The position numbers and the translations under genes are program-made. Below are positions 56,339 to 64,000 of a DNA stretch of 64,000 bases, one piece after another. The number at the start of each line of letters is the position of its first letter. Positions within the stretch are counted from its first letter, which is position 1. Origin of the DNA: DAOUJI01 sp965224415 (GTDB taxonomy: Bacteria; Chloroflexota; Dehalococcoidia; Lucifugimonadales; JAGWBF01); the NCBI GenBank assembly GCA_965224415.1, contig CBDCZB010000003.1:1-64000 (forward strand). Direction: 5' to 3'. Below the pieces are notes generated by a model, which was given only the letters and a program-made list of their open reading frames with translations, ran no database searches and was not told where the DNA came from.

Positions 56339-58180
56339 CTATCCGGCAGGGTTGCTGCGCCTGGTGGGAGTGTCTGCGATGAAGCCGGAAAGGTTCAGAG
56401 CGGTGTGAATCAGGCCGGTGTGGGAGTAAGCTTGGGGGAAATTGCCCAGTTGCCGGTTGGCCGCGGGGTCGAACATTTCGGCGAAGAGTCCCAGGTGGTT
56501 GGCGCGCTTGGTGATCATTTCGTGGAAGTAGTCTAAACCCCGGTCGGTCTGCCCCGTGTAGATGAGGTTTCCAATTAGCCAGAAGCTCAGCAGGGTGAAA
56601 GCTCCTTCCCGCTGGCCCTCCAGCCCGTCGTCCGTCTCTTCCGGCAGATAGCGCCAGACCAGTGGCCCTTCGGTCAGCTCCCGCTCGATGGCGTCTACAT
56701 TTTGCCGAATGCGAGGGTCGTCGCGCGGTATCAGCCCCAGGAAAGGTATCGCCAGGTTGGAAGCGTCCAGGGCGTCGGAGCCGTACCGCTGCCGGAACGC
56801 TTGCTTGGAGGAGCTCCAACCCTGGTCCAGGATTTCGGTCTTTATCCCGTCGGCGGCGAGAGACCAACGCCTGTACAATCGTCTGTGTCCCGTAGCGGCG
56901 GCAATGTAGGCTGCCTGGTCGAGAGCCGCCCAACACATCACTTTGGAGTACACGAAGTGTTGCTGGTCGCCGCGCACTTCCCACACACCCCGGTCTTTTC
57001 GCTGCCAATTGCCCATCACGGTTTCCGCGAGAGAGCGGACCAGCTCCCAGGCTTCCTCCGGAATCTCTCCGCGAAGCACCAGCAGGGAATGGATGGAGAG
57101 GATGACTTCTCCGAAAACGTCCATTTGCAGATGGTCGGCTGCGGCGTTGCCGATGCGGACAGGACGAGAGTCTTCGTATCCGCCCAGATGGTCGAGAGTG
57201 TATTCTTGGAGCGATGAAGTCGGGCTGATGCCGTAGACGATCCGAGTTTTCCGCTGGCCTAACTGGCACTGGTCCAAGAGCCAGTGCATGTAGCGATCGG
57301 CCCCGTAGGAGTCTCCCAAACGATAGAGGATATCCACGGTGAATGCTGTGTCGCGCAGCCATGAGAAGCGGTAGTCCCAGTTGCGGGAACCGCCTATGGT
57401 CTCCGGCAGGCTGGTGGTGGGCGCGGCGACAATGGCTCCGGTGCGCTGGTACATCATGAGGTGAAGAGCCAGGAACGAGCGGACAACAGAGTCTCGCCAC
57501 AGTCCCTCGTAGTTCATTCTGGCCACCAACCCACGCCAGTATCGTTGCGTGTGGTCGAGTTTTTCGGAGGTGCGCCGCCGTCCCAGGCTGGCCGGGCGCC
57601 CGTGCCCGTACGACAGCACGAAGGTGACTGTTTGTCCTTCTGTGAGGGTGAAATTGCACACGACTCCCCGGTCGTCGAAGGGCAAGGGAATGTCGGCCAG
57701 CAGGGTCATCGTCTGACGGCCGCCGCGGGCTTGGACTGCGGCCCCGCTGGAATCGCCGCTCAGCAATCGGAAGCTGGGTACGGTGCGAGCGTAGTCGTGT
57801 CTGGGCTGGAAATCGCAGCGCAGTTCCATATTCCCCACCAGGCAAGTGACGATGCGGTGAATTTCGTATGGAGCTTCGGGAGGGGTTTCCGGGTTGTCGT
57901 CGTGGTCAGCGGGGGCGGGCATGAAGTCGGTGACCGAAACTATTCCAGAGGCCGTGCGAAAAGTGGTCTGTAGGACGTTGGTGTCGGCTACGTACTCCTG
58001 GCGGGTCTCGATGATTGTGCCGGTAGGGCCGATGCGGAAATGGCCGCCGACGTCAGGGTCAAGGATGGCGGCGAAGACGCTGGGGGAGTCGAATCGCGGA
58101 AAGCAGCACCAGTCGATGGAGCCGTCGGTTCCGACAAGCGCCGCAGAGGACATGTTGCCTATAAGTCCGTAGTTGTACAC
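56339..58180 (-). CDS. Glycoside hydrolase family 15-like (glucoamylase/trehalase-type)
   Basis: The 613-residue protein starts at GTG (MYNYGLIGNMSSAALVGTDG with SIDWCCFPRFDSPSVFAAIL) and has the N-terminal beta domain and the (alpha/alpha)6 barrel: TSLPETIGGSRNWDYRFSWL carries the conserved RNWDYR; GVWEVRGDQQHFVYSKVMCW holds the catalytic Glu segment. Family members cut glucose from oligosaccharides or trehalose. No signal peptide, so it is cytoplasmic, consistent with internal glycogen or trehalose use. Next genes downstream on the minus strand are not related. Confidence 0.88.
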   Translation of the reverse strand: MYNYGLIGNMSSAALVGTDGSIDWCCFPRFDSPSVFAAILDPDVGGHFRIGPTGTIIETRQEYVADTNVLQTTFRTASGIVSVTDFMPAPADHDDNPETPPEAPYEIHRIVTCLVGNMELRCDFQPRHDYARTVPSFRLLSGDSSGAAVQARGGRQTMTLLADIPLPFDDRGVVCNFTLTEGQTVTFVLSYGHGRPASLGRRRTSEKLDHTQRYWRGLVARMNYEGLWRDSVVRSFLALHLMMYQRTGAIVAAPTTSLPETIGGSRNWDYRFSWLRDTAFTVDILYRLGDSYGADRYMHWLLDQCQLGQRKTRIVYGISPTSSLQEYTLDHLGGYEDSRPVRIGNAAADHLQMDVFGEVILSIHSLLVLRGEIPEEAWELVRSLAETVMGNWQRKDRGVWEVRGDQQHFVYSKVMCWAALDQAAYIAAATGHRRLYRRWSLAADGIKTEILDQGWSSSKQAFRQRYGSDALDASNLAIPFLGLIPRDDPRIRQNVDAIERELTEGPLVWRYLPEETDDGLEGQREGAFTLLSFWLIGNLIYTGQTDRGLDYFHEMITKRANHLGLFAEMFDPAANRQLGNFPQAYSHTGLIHTALNLSGFIADTPTRRSNPAG

Positions 58181-58340
58181 GCTTAGCCTGGGCTGGAGCC
58201 GTCCTGGTTGGTGTACGTGAATTTATCACCGGAACCCAACGATGTGCAATAAACGGGTTAAGCATTTTCCGTAGATGTTGGCGCTAAACCTCACTCGAAC
58301 GCTGTAGGAGGCTAGTGGAGACTCAGCCGTTCGCCCGTGG

Positions 58341-59291
58341 TCACTCCAGACGGTAGTGGAAGTAGGCGGCTGCGACCAGGTTGTGAAGATTTATGGACAG
58401 CTCCATGACTTGGAGCAGAAACTCAGCGCGTCCTTCCTGCTCCGGCCATTCGTAACGGACCATCTCACGCACCCGCGCGGCCAGCCGCCGCGCCTCGAGC
58501 CCGGGAGCCGTGTCCGGGCCGGGGCCGCAGCCGGCAAGCTCGACCTCCGCTGCGTCCAGCGACCGGCAGAGGGACGTGGGCAGCGCCGGATCGGTGACCA
58601 GCAGGTCTAAAGCCTGTCCCGGATGCACCTTGACGCCGTGTCTGCGGTTGTAGGCGTCCAAGGCGTGATTGGCGCGGAGCAGGGCCGTCCACCCCACGAC
58701 GGCGGCATCGTTGTCCTCCAGGCCGGCCATCTGGACCAGTAGGAGGGCGGTTAAGGTCTGGGAGCGTTCTATAAGGCCTCCCAGCCGGAGGAAGCTCCAG
58801 CCTTCGTCACGGTACATCGTGGACTCTGCTACACCGGAGAATGTGTCCATCTCCCTCGACAAGTCATCGTAGAAGGTTTCCGGTGTCCCAGTCCAGATGT
58901 CTCGAATGCCCATCCTTTGGACTCGGAGGTAGGCCAGATTGATGGACGTCCACATCTCGGCGCTGATGCAGTGGCGCATCTGGCGGGCGTTCTCACGGAC
59001 CAAAGAAAAACAACTCCACACAGAACCCGGGTTGGTGCGCTCGAAGGTGAGGTCGTCGGCTAGAGTATAGGAATCTGCCAGGGTGTAGCTGTCGTCGTCG
59101 CCGATTTCGAGACTGCCGCCGGGCGGCTCACGTTCTATGCTGGAGTAGATGCGTCTCCAGCCGAAATATATCTCCCGCACTGGCCGGTCCGACAACGCTT
59201 CCGTTTGCAAACGGAGCAGGCGGCAGAGGCTCTGCGTCCGTTCCATGTATCGGCCCATCCAGTAGATGCCTTCTGCGCTGCGTGAGAGCAT
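58341..59291 (-). CDS. Alpha-E domain protein (DUF403)
   Basis: The 316-residue all-alpha protein matches the alpha-E family: MLSRSAEGIYWMGRYMERTQ, LGGLIERSQTLTALLLVQMA and a C-terminal FLLQVMELSINLHNLVAAAY. A DSYTLA hexapeptide is repeated in tandem (about residues 76-87), coded by diverged bases. The 5' neighbour (12-base gap) encodes a circularly permuted ATP-grasp protein, a standard pair. The pair is thought to act in peptide-like ligation or modification; the product is unknown. Confidence 0.87.
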   Translation of the reverse strand: MLSRSAEGIYWMGRYMERTQSLCRLLRLQTEALSDRPVREIYFGWRRIYSSIEREPPGGSLEIGDDDSYTLADSYTLADDLTFERTNPGSVWSCFSLVRENARQMRHCISAEMWTSINLAYLRVQRMGIRDIWTGTPETFYDDLSREMDTFSGVAESTMYRDEGWSFLRLGGLIERSQTLTALLLVQMAGLEDNDAAVVGWTALLRANHALDAYNRRHGVKVHPGQALDLLVTDPALPTSLCRSLDAAEVELAGCGPGPDTAPGLEARRLAARVREMVRYEWPEQEGRAEFLLQVMELSINLHNLVAAAYFHYRLE

Positions 59292-59303
59292 GGTTACGTC
59301 CGT

Positions 59304-60737
59304 TCAGTCCTCCAGCACCCAGAAGTCCTTGCCGCCCCCGCCCTGGCTGGAGTTTACAACCAAGCTTCCCCGGCGCAAGGCCACGCGGCAGAACGCTCCC
59401 GGCACGATTCGGGTCTGGCGTCCCTGAAGCACAAAGGGCCGGAGGTCTACGTGACGGGGTTCGAAGCTCCCGTCAATCAAGCACGGCGACCTGGAGAGCG
59501 CGAGTGTCGGCTGCGAAATGAAGTCTGCAGGGTTGGCCCGCACCTGGGCGGCGTACCGTTCCCGCTCCTCCGGCGTTGAGTGGGGGCCCACCAGCATCCC
59601 GTACCCCCCGGACTCTCCGACACGCTTGACCACCAGGTCCTGGAGGTTGTCCAGGGTGTATTCCAGGTCCTCCGGCCTCCTGCACAGGCGGGTTTCTACG
59701 TTGGCCAGCAGCGGCTCCTCGCCCAGGTAGTAGCTCACCATATCCGGGACGTATGCGTATATGCTCTTGTCGTCGGCGACCCCTGTCCCGGGTGCGTTGG
59801 CGATGGTCACGTTCCCCTTTTGCCAGGCGCGGACCAGTCCGGGAACGCCGACCAGGGAGTCCCTGCGGAAAACGGTAGGGTCGATGAAGTCGTCGTCCAC
59901 GCGACGGTACACCACATCCACGCGTTGCAGACCTGTTGTTGTGCGCATGTAGACAAAATCGTCACGGACAATCAGGTCCCGGCCCTCCACCAGCTCCGCG
60001 CCAATCTCGTGGGCCAGGAAAACGTGCTCGTAGAAGGCGGAGTTGTACACCCCTGGCGTTAGCAGCGCAATGGACGGCTCCGGCCGCCCTTCTGGAGCCA
60101 GTTCCCGCAGTGTCTCCAATAGGGACCGGCCATATTGCTCGACCTCACGCACCCGCGAGGCGCGGTACAAGCGACGCAAGTTTGCCTTGGACGCCTTGCG
60201 GTTGGCGAGCATGTAGGACACGCCCGAAGGGACCCGCAGGTTATCCTCGAGCACCCAGAAGCCGTCGTTGGTGCGCACCAGGTCCGTGCCGCAGATGGCG
60301 ACCCAGACGCCGTGGGGCGCGGAGAATCCGCGCATCTCTGCCCTGTATTGTGGGCGCCCGTCCACCAAATCGGCGGGGACCACCCCGTCACGGACGATAT
60401 GGGACTCCCCGTAGACGTCCTCCAGGAAGAGGTTCAGAGTTTTAAGACGTTGGGTCAGTCCCTCCTCTAGGAGCCGCCATTCGGCGCTCGACATCACACG
60501 GGGCAGGCAATCGATGGGAATGATTCGCTCGTCTGCCTCGTTGTCGCCGTAGACAGTGAAAGTGATGCCTTCGTTGGAGAAGGAGCGCGTTACGCGGTCC
60601 TGGATGGCGTTGATTTCTTCCGTGGAGAGGCGGGTCAGGGTGTCGTAGAGTTGGCGGCAATGCTCTCTTGGAGCGCCGTCGGGCATGAACATCTCGTCGT
60701 AGATGGACGGGTCGATGTTGTAATTGTCGAAGTCCAT
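59304..60737 (-). CDS. Circularly permuted ATP-grasp protein
   Basis: From ATG 60737 (MDFDNYNIDPSIYDEMFMPD) the protein has 477 residues. It holds the CP_ATPgrasp domains: FSNEGITFTVYGDNEADERI, PRVMSSAEWRLLEEGLTQRL, VCGTDLVRTNDGFWVLEDNL-like residues, LTPGVYNSAFYEHVFLAHEI and LVVKRVGESGGYGMLVGPHS, with a terminal SQGGGGKDFWVLED. Such proteins pair with alpha-E proteins and probably catalyse ATP-dependent amide formation. The frame is open to 60854. A GGAAGAAGCG precedes the chosen ATG. Confidence 0.87.
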   Translation of the reverse strand: MDFDNYNIDPSIYDEMFMPDGAPREHCRQLYDTLTRLSTEEINAIQDRVTRSFSNEGITFTVYGDNEADERIIPIDCLPRVMSSAEWRLLEEGLTQRLKTLNLFLEDVYGESHIVRDGVVPADLVDGRPQYRAEMRGFSAPHGVWVAICGTDLVRTNDGFWVLEDNLRVPSGVSYMLANRKASKANLRRLYRASRVREVEQYGRSLLETLRELAPEGRPEPSIALLTPGVYNSAFYEHVFLAHEIGAELVEGRDLIVRDDFVYMRTTTGLQRVDVVYRRVDDDFIDPTVFRRDSLVGVPGLVRAWQKGNVTIANAPGTGVADDKSIYAYVPDMVSYYLGEEPLLANVETRLCRRPEDLEYTLDNLQDLVVKRVGESGGYGMLVGPHSTPEERERYAAQVRANPADFISQPTLALSRSPCLIDGSFEPRHVDLRPFVLQGRQTRIVPGAFCRVALRRGSLVVNSSQGGGGKDFWVLED

Positions 60738-60858
60738 CGCTTCTTCCGCTGACCAGTTCGCTGACGACAGAGTACACGATGGCGACGGCGATTGTCTGTA
60801 AAGTCCGCCTCCGACCAGGGGAGAATTCCGTAGGACCTTTTTGCCAGGGGGCAAACCT

Positions 60859-62790
60859 CTACAGGTCAGTGCGGTACAAGTAGCGGATGTCCCAGACCGC
60901 GTACAGGGTGGGGGTCAGGTTGCCGAAGACGTTTCGTACTGCGTTCAGCCGTTCTGAAAGGGTGGTGTATATGAGCGGCACGTTCTCGGCTGCGATTTCC
61001 TGGGCGCGGAGGTAATGGCCGATCCTCTTGGCTCGGTCCAATTCCTGGCTGCCCTTGATGTACAACTCGTCGATTTCGGCTTCCCATTCCGTGGCTGGCT
61101 GCGGCTGGTTTGGGTTCCACAGGTGCAGGTTCTCGTTGCTGTGCCAGACGGTGATGTCGCCGTGGGGTTCGGTCCCGCCAGTCAAGCCGATGACCATAGC
61201 CTCCCAGTCGTAGGATGCGGTCAGCTGGGATACGAGGTCGCCGAACTCGATGAGCTGTAAGTCCACCTTGAGGCCGATTTGCTCCATGCCCCTGCTGATA
61301 ATGGCGGCGGCCCTTTCACGTACGCTGTTTCCCGTGTTGGTCACCAGCGAGAACCCTAACGGATTGCCCGCGCCGTCTTCTCGTATGCCGTCCCCGTCGG
61401 TGTCGGTCCAGCCCATTCTGTCCAGGAGTTCGTTGGCCTTGTTCAGGTCGTACTCGTATCGCCGCACGTCAGAGTTGTGGAAGTCCCCCGCAGCCGGGCT
61501 AATGGCGGCCCACTGCGGGTAGCCGAGGCCGTGCTGCACGTCGTCGATGATGGCGTCCTTGTCTATGCTGTGGGCGACGGCCTGCCGGAACTCTTTGTTT
61601 TGGAACCACGCAAGCTTTTCCGGCCCCACGTAGGCGTCTCCGGTTTCCGGGTTTTTGCCGGGGTTCATGTTGAAGCCGAGGAACGTTGTGCCGAAAGCGG
61701 GGCCCCGCTTGTATATTGTGAAGTTGCCTTCCTCCTGTTGCGGTTCCAGATCCGCGAATTCCTCTCCCAGAACCCCGTGGGAGTCGGACTCGCCCGCCAG
61801 GAACTTGGCCAGCTCGGTCTCCAGGTTCGGAACGATGTTGTGGACGATTCGGTCCAGGTAGGGAAGGCTGTTCCCGGCTTCATCCTTGAGCCAGTAGTCG
61901 GGGTTGCGCCGCATGACGACCCGGGACATGGGTTCGTAACTTTCGATGGTGAAGGGGCCAGTGCCAATAATCTCCGCCGGGTCTGTTTCGATGTCCCACG
62001 TGTCGGTAAAAGAGTCGTCGTCCACGTGCTTCTCCAGGATGTGCCTTGGGTATATAGCCGTCCCCATAGAGCGGAGGAACGGGGCGAATGGCACAGGGAG
62101 GACGCATTCGACCGTGTATTCGTCTAATGCTCTGACCGTCATAGGCGACTCCTGCCACTGGCCGGTCTCCTCGTCTATAGAGCGGAAGTGGAATGTCGGG
62201 CGGCTGCTGGCGGGTATGTCGTGGTTGTAGATAATGCGGTTGAAGGTAAAGTCCACGTCGTGGGCGGTGAAGGGTTCTCCGTCGTGCCAGGTGACGTCCC
62301 TGCGAATGTAGAACGTCCACGTCAGGCCGTCGTCTGAACGGGCCCAGGACTCCGCCAGGGCCGGTTCCACCTCGTCGGTAAGCCACGAGACCTCGGTCAG
62401 TCCCTCGAAGAGGGATCCCAGCACCCCCGACGACGAGGCGTCGTTGGCAATGGCCAGGTTGAAGGTGAGCGGTTCGGAAATTGTGGCGAACGTAAGTGTT
62501 CCGCCATGCTTTCCGACAGCGTATTCGAACTCTTCGGCGTTCTTCTTGAGTTGGTCGACGACATCCGGTTCAGGAGTGGCGGTTGCAGGCACGGGAGTCG
62601 ATGTGTTTGGCAGGGGAGTGGCGGTGGCCTGTTGAGGAGTGGGTGTAGCCGGTTGGGGGTCGTCTGAGCATGCGGCAAGCATGAGCAGAGAGGCGACCAA
62701 AAGCATGGCCAGGCCCCACCGGAGCGTGAACTTATTTGCTCCGATATTCATCCGTGAAGCAAGTTCGTTCCGGGATAGAGCCATCGGCAT
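60859..62790 (-). CDS. Peptide-type ABC solute-binding lipoprotein, 2
   Basis: The frame opens at 62835; ATG 62790 (MPMALSRNELASRM) has TTGAGGAAC upstream and is preferred, and MNIGANKF at 62751 is also possible. The signal peptide ends in the lipobox LLMLAACSDD, then a Thr/Pro linker and an SBP_bac_5 domain: SWARSDDGLTWTFYIRRDVT, WHDGEPFTAHDVDFTFNRII, IIGTGPFTIESYEPMSRVVM and FRQAVAHSIDKDAIIDD. It binds peptides or other organics for an ABC importer. No permease or ATPase gene lies next to it. Confidence 0.88.
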   Translation of the reverse strand: MPMALSRNELASRMNIGANKFTLRWGLAMLLVASLLMLAACSDDPQPATPTPQQATATPLPNTSTPVPATATPEPDVVDQLKKNAEEFEYAVGKHGGTLTFATISEPLTFNLAIANDASSSGVLGSLFEGLTEVSWLTDEVEPALAESWARSDDGLTWTFYIRRDVTWHDGEPFTAHDVDFTFNRIIYNHDIPASSRPTFHFRSIDEETGQWQESPMTVRALDEYTVECVLPVPFAPFLRSMGTAIYPRHILEKHVDDDSFTDTWDIETDPAEIIGTGPFTIESYEPMSRVVMRRNPDYWLKDEAGNSLPYLDRIVHNIVPNLETELAKFLAGESDSHGVLGEEFADLEPQQEEGNFTIYKRGPAFGTTFLGFNMNPGKNPETGDAYVGPEKLAWFQNKEFRQAVAHSIDKDAIIDDVQHGLGYPQWAAISPAAGDFHNSDVRRYEYDLNKANELLDRMGWTDTDGDGIREDGAGNPLGFSLVTNTGNSVRERAAAIISRGMEQIGLKVDLQLIEFGDLVSQLTASYDWEAMVIGLTGGTEPHGDITVWHSNENLHLWNPNQPQPATEWEAEIDELYIKGSQELDRAKRIGHYLRAQEIAAENVPLIYTTLSERLNAVRNVFGNLTPTLYAVWDIRYLYRTDL

Positions 62791-63029
62791 GTTCCTCAAG
62801 TCGATTGAGATGCGTCTGGCGCTGTGCCCTATCATTTGTGGGAACAGCGCCTAGGTGTAGGATACGTTACCATCGCTCTTATACCATCGCCGTATTAGCC
62901 CTGCAATAGCTGATAAATCGTCTTATTCTCGGATTTCTTCCATCTGGTGGGCGCAGATGGAAGGAACGGGTCGTGAGTTGAGCAGGAGGATGCGGTGGAC
63001 GGCTCCGCGGCGTGGGGTCTACGGCGGGT

Positions 63030-64000
63030 CTAGGCCACCGGGGCGTCGGCCTCATCGGCTGGGACGGCTGCCACGCCTGTCAGGGGCAGTTCCACCGTCA
63101 TCAGAGTGAACTCGCCCGGCGCCGAGTCCACTCGTATCCCGCCGCCGTGCTGGCGCACGATGTCGTTGCATAGGGACAGCCCCAACCCGGTTCCTTTGTC
63201 GGTGGGCTTCGTCGTAAAGAACGGGTTGAATATCTTTTCAATGACCTCGGGCGGCATTCCGGACCCGTTGTCCCTTATTCCTATCTCGCAACGCTCCTCG
63301 GTGCGGCGGGTCGTCAGCGACAACGTTGGCATGTAGCCGCCGCCGTCCCCGCTGGCTTCGTTAGCCCGCCGCATCTCGTCGGTGGCGTAGCAGGCGTTGC
63401 TAACCATATTCAGGAACACGCGTCCCAAGTCTTGGGATATAACTTCTAACTCACCCATTTCCGGGTCCAGATCCACTTCGATGTGAAGTTGGAAGTCAGG
63501 GTCTGTGGCTCGGACGCTGTGGTAAGCCAGGCGTGCGTGCTCTTCCAGCAGCTGGTTGATGTCGGTGGGCTGGGGCGCACCCGGTCCCCGGCTCATGGAC
63601 AGCATATCGTTGACGATGCGGTTGGCGCGGTCTCCGTGGGACTGTATGCGTTCCAGGTTGCCCTTGAGATCGTCGGAGATGTCTTTGATGAGGCCGCGCT
63701 GCTCTTGGGTCAACTCGCCGTCGCTTTCGTCCAGTGTCTCCTGGAGCTCACCGAGCAGTTCCCCGCATATCTGGGAGAAGTTCTTGACGAAGTTGAGCGG
63801 ATTGCGAATCTCATGGGCCACGCCGGCAGTAAGCTCACCCAGCGCGGCCAGTTTCTCCCGCATGACGATTTGGTCCTGGGCTGTTTGCAGCTCGGCCAAC
63901 ACTCCCTCAAGCTCTACGTTCTTGCCTTGCAGCTCCTCGGCCAGCTTCTCCACAAGGTTCAGGCGTTGGACCTCCAGGGCGTGGCGGCGGAACACTTCAA
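63030..64000 (-). CDS. Sensor histidine kinase, N-terminus beyond the window
   Basis: The frame is open at the right edge, so the sensor part is outside. Visible are a coiled coil (VEKLAEELQGKNVELEGVLA), a HisKA-type box with phosphoacceptor His in ELTAGVAHEIRNPLNFVKNF, an N box VFLNMVSNACYAT, G1 DNGSGM, FNPFFTTKPTDKGTGLGLSL and the end VELPLTG. This is the type of kinase that works with response regulators or as part of chemosensory chains. The partner regulator is not in view. Confidence 0.88.
   Translation of the reverse strand, partial: EVFRRHALEVQRLNLVEKLAEELQGKNVELEGVLAELQTAQDQIVMREKLAALGELTAGVAHEIRNPLNFVKNFSQICGELLGELQETLDESDGELTQEQRGLIKDISDDLKGNLERIQSHGDRANRIVNDMLSMSRGPGAPQPTDINQLLEEHARLAYHSVRATDPDFQLHIEVDLDPEMGELEVISQDLGRVFLNMVSNACYATDEMRRANEASGDGGGYMPTLSLTTRRTEERCEIGIRDNGSGMPPEVIEKIFNPFFTTKPTDKGTGLGLSLCNDIVRQHGGGIRVDSAPGEFTLMTVELPLTGVAAVPADEADAPVA

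Noticed and set aside
56280..57845. 521-residue minus-strand frame inside the GH15-like gene
   Set aside because: It is another register of the same strand with Arg/Pro/His-rich composition and no domain. The GH15 frame has all family motifs.

Overview
The window reads as a fragment of a GC-rich bacterial chromosome, most likely a Chloroflexota of the SAR202/Dehalococcoidia type. This is inferred from gene content only: lipoproteins with long Thr/Pro/Ala/Glu linkers after the lipobox, paired DUF1800 and NHL-repeat proteins, a GMC oxidoreductase with its small subunit, a UGSC-family selenoprotein, peptide-type ABC transporter parts, and secreted leucine-rich-repeat proteins ending in an EF-hand-like module. 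No rRNA, tRNA or CRISPR array was found.

Region 1 (1-6.4 kb) is the end of an integrative/conjugative element: a VirD4/TraG-like coupling ATPase, a replication-relaxation-like protein, small HTH and RHH regulators, a retropepsin-like protease, and a large serine recombinase at the edge. Three of its genes carry single in-frame stop codons in otherwise intact frames (TGA at 979, TAG at 3336, TAG at 4845 and 5517).

Region 2 (6.9-28.3 kb) is an insertion-sequence cluster: IS21, IS5-family, two IS630, two IS3 elements plus two IS3 remnants, an ISNCY-like element and an IS1182-like element. They surround a recN gene broken by the IS5-family element, a second intact recN, a histidine kinase fused to its own DNA-binding response regulator, and a small lipoprotein. 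The recN insertion shows an exact CTAG target duplication, and one IS630 sits inside the ISNCY-like element.

Region 3 (28.3-32.2 kb) holds a decayed DUF418 membrane protein gene and a two-gene operon: an unrecognised 160-residue protein followed by a TPR protein with a LA2681-type HEPN ribonuclease motif. This is a candidate defence or toxin locus.

Region 4 (32.2-48.5 kb) is metabolic. It has a GMC flavoprotein plus small subunit, a BNR-repeat protein, a UGSC-associated protein with a UGSC selenoprotein (UGA at 37119 read as Sec, with a bacterial SECIS hairpin directly downstream), two oligopeptide-type permeases, a solute-binding lipoprotein, and a DUF1800-NHL gene pair present twice in inverted orientation around a bidirectional terminator. 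A cyclase-family hydrolase follows. The layout suggests uptake and oxidation of organic substrates; this is inference.

Region 5 (49-55.4 kb) has three tandem paralogous secreted LRR proteins of the plant-like LTGxIPxELG type. Region 6 (55.4-64 kb, all minus strand) has an SDR dehydrogenase, a GH15-family glycosidase, an alpha-E protein with a circularly permuted ATP-grasp protein, a second peptide-binding lipoprotein, and a sensor kinase cut by the window end.
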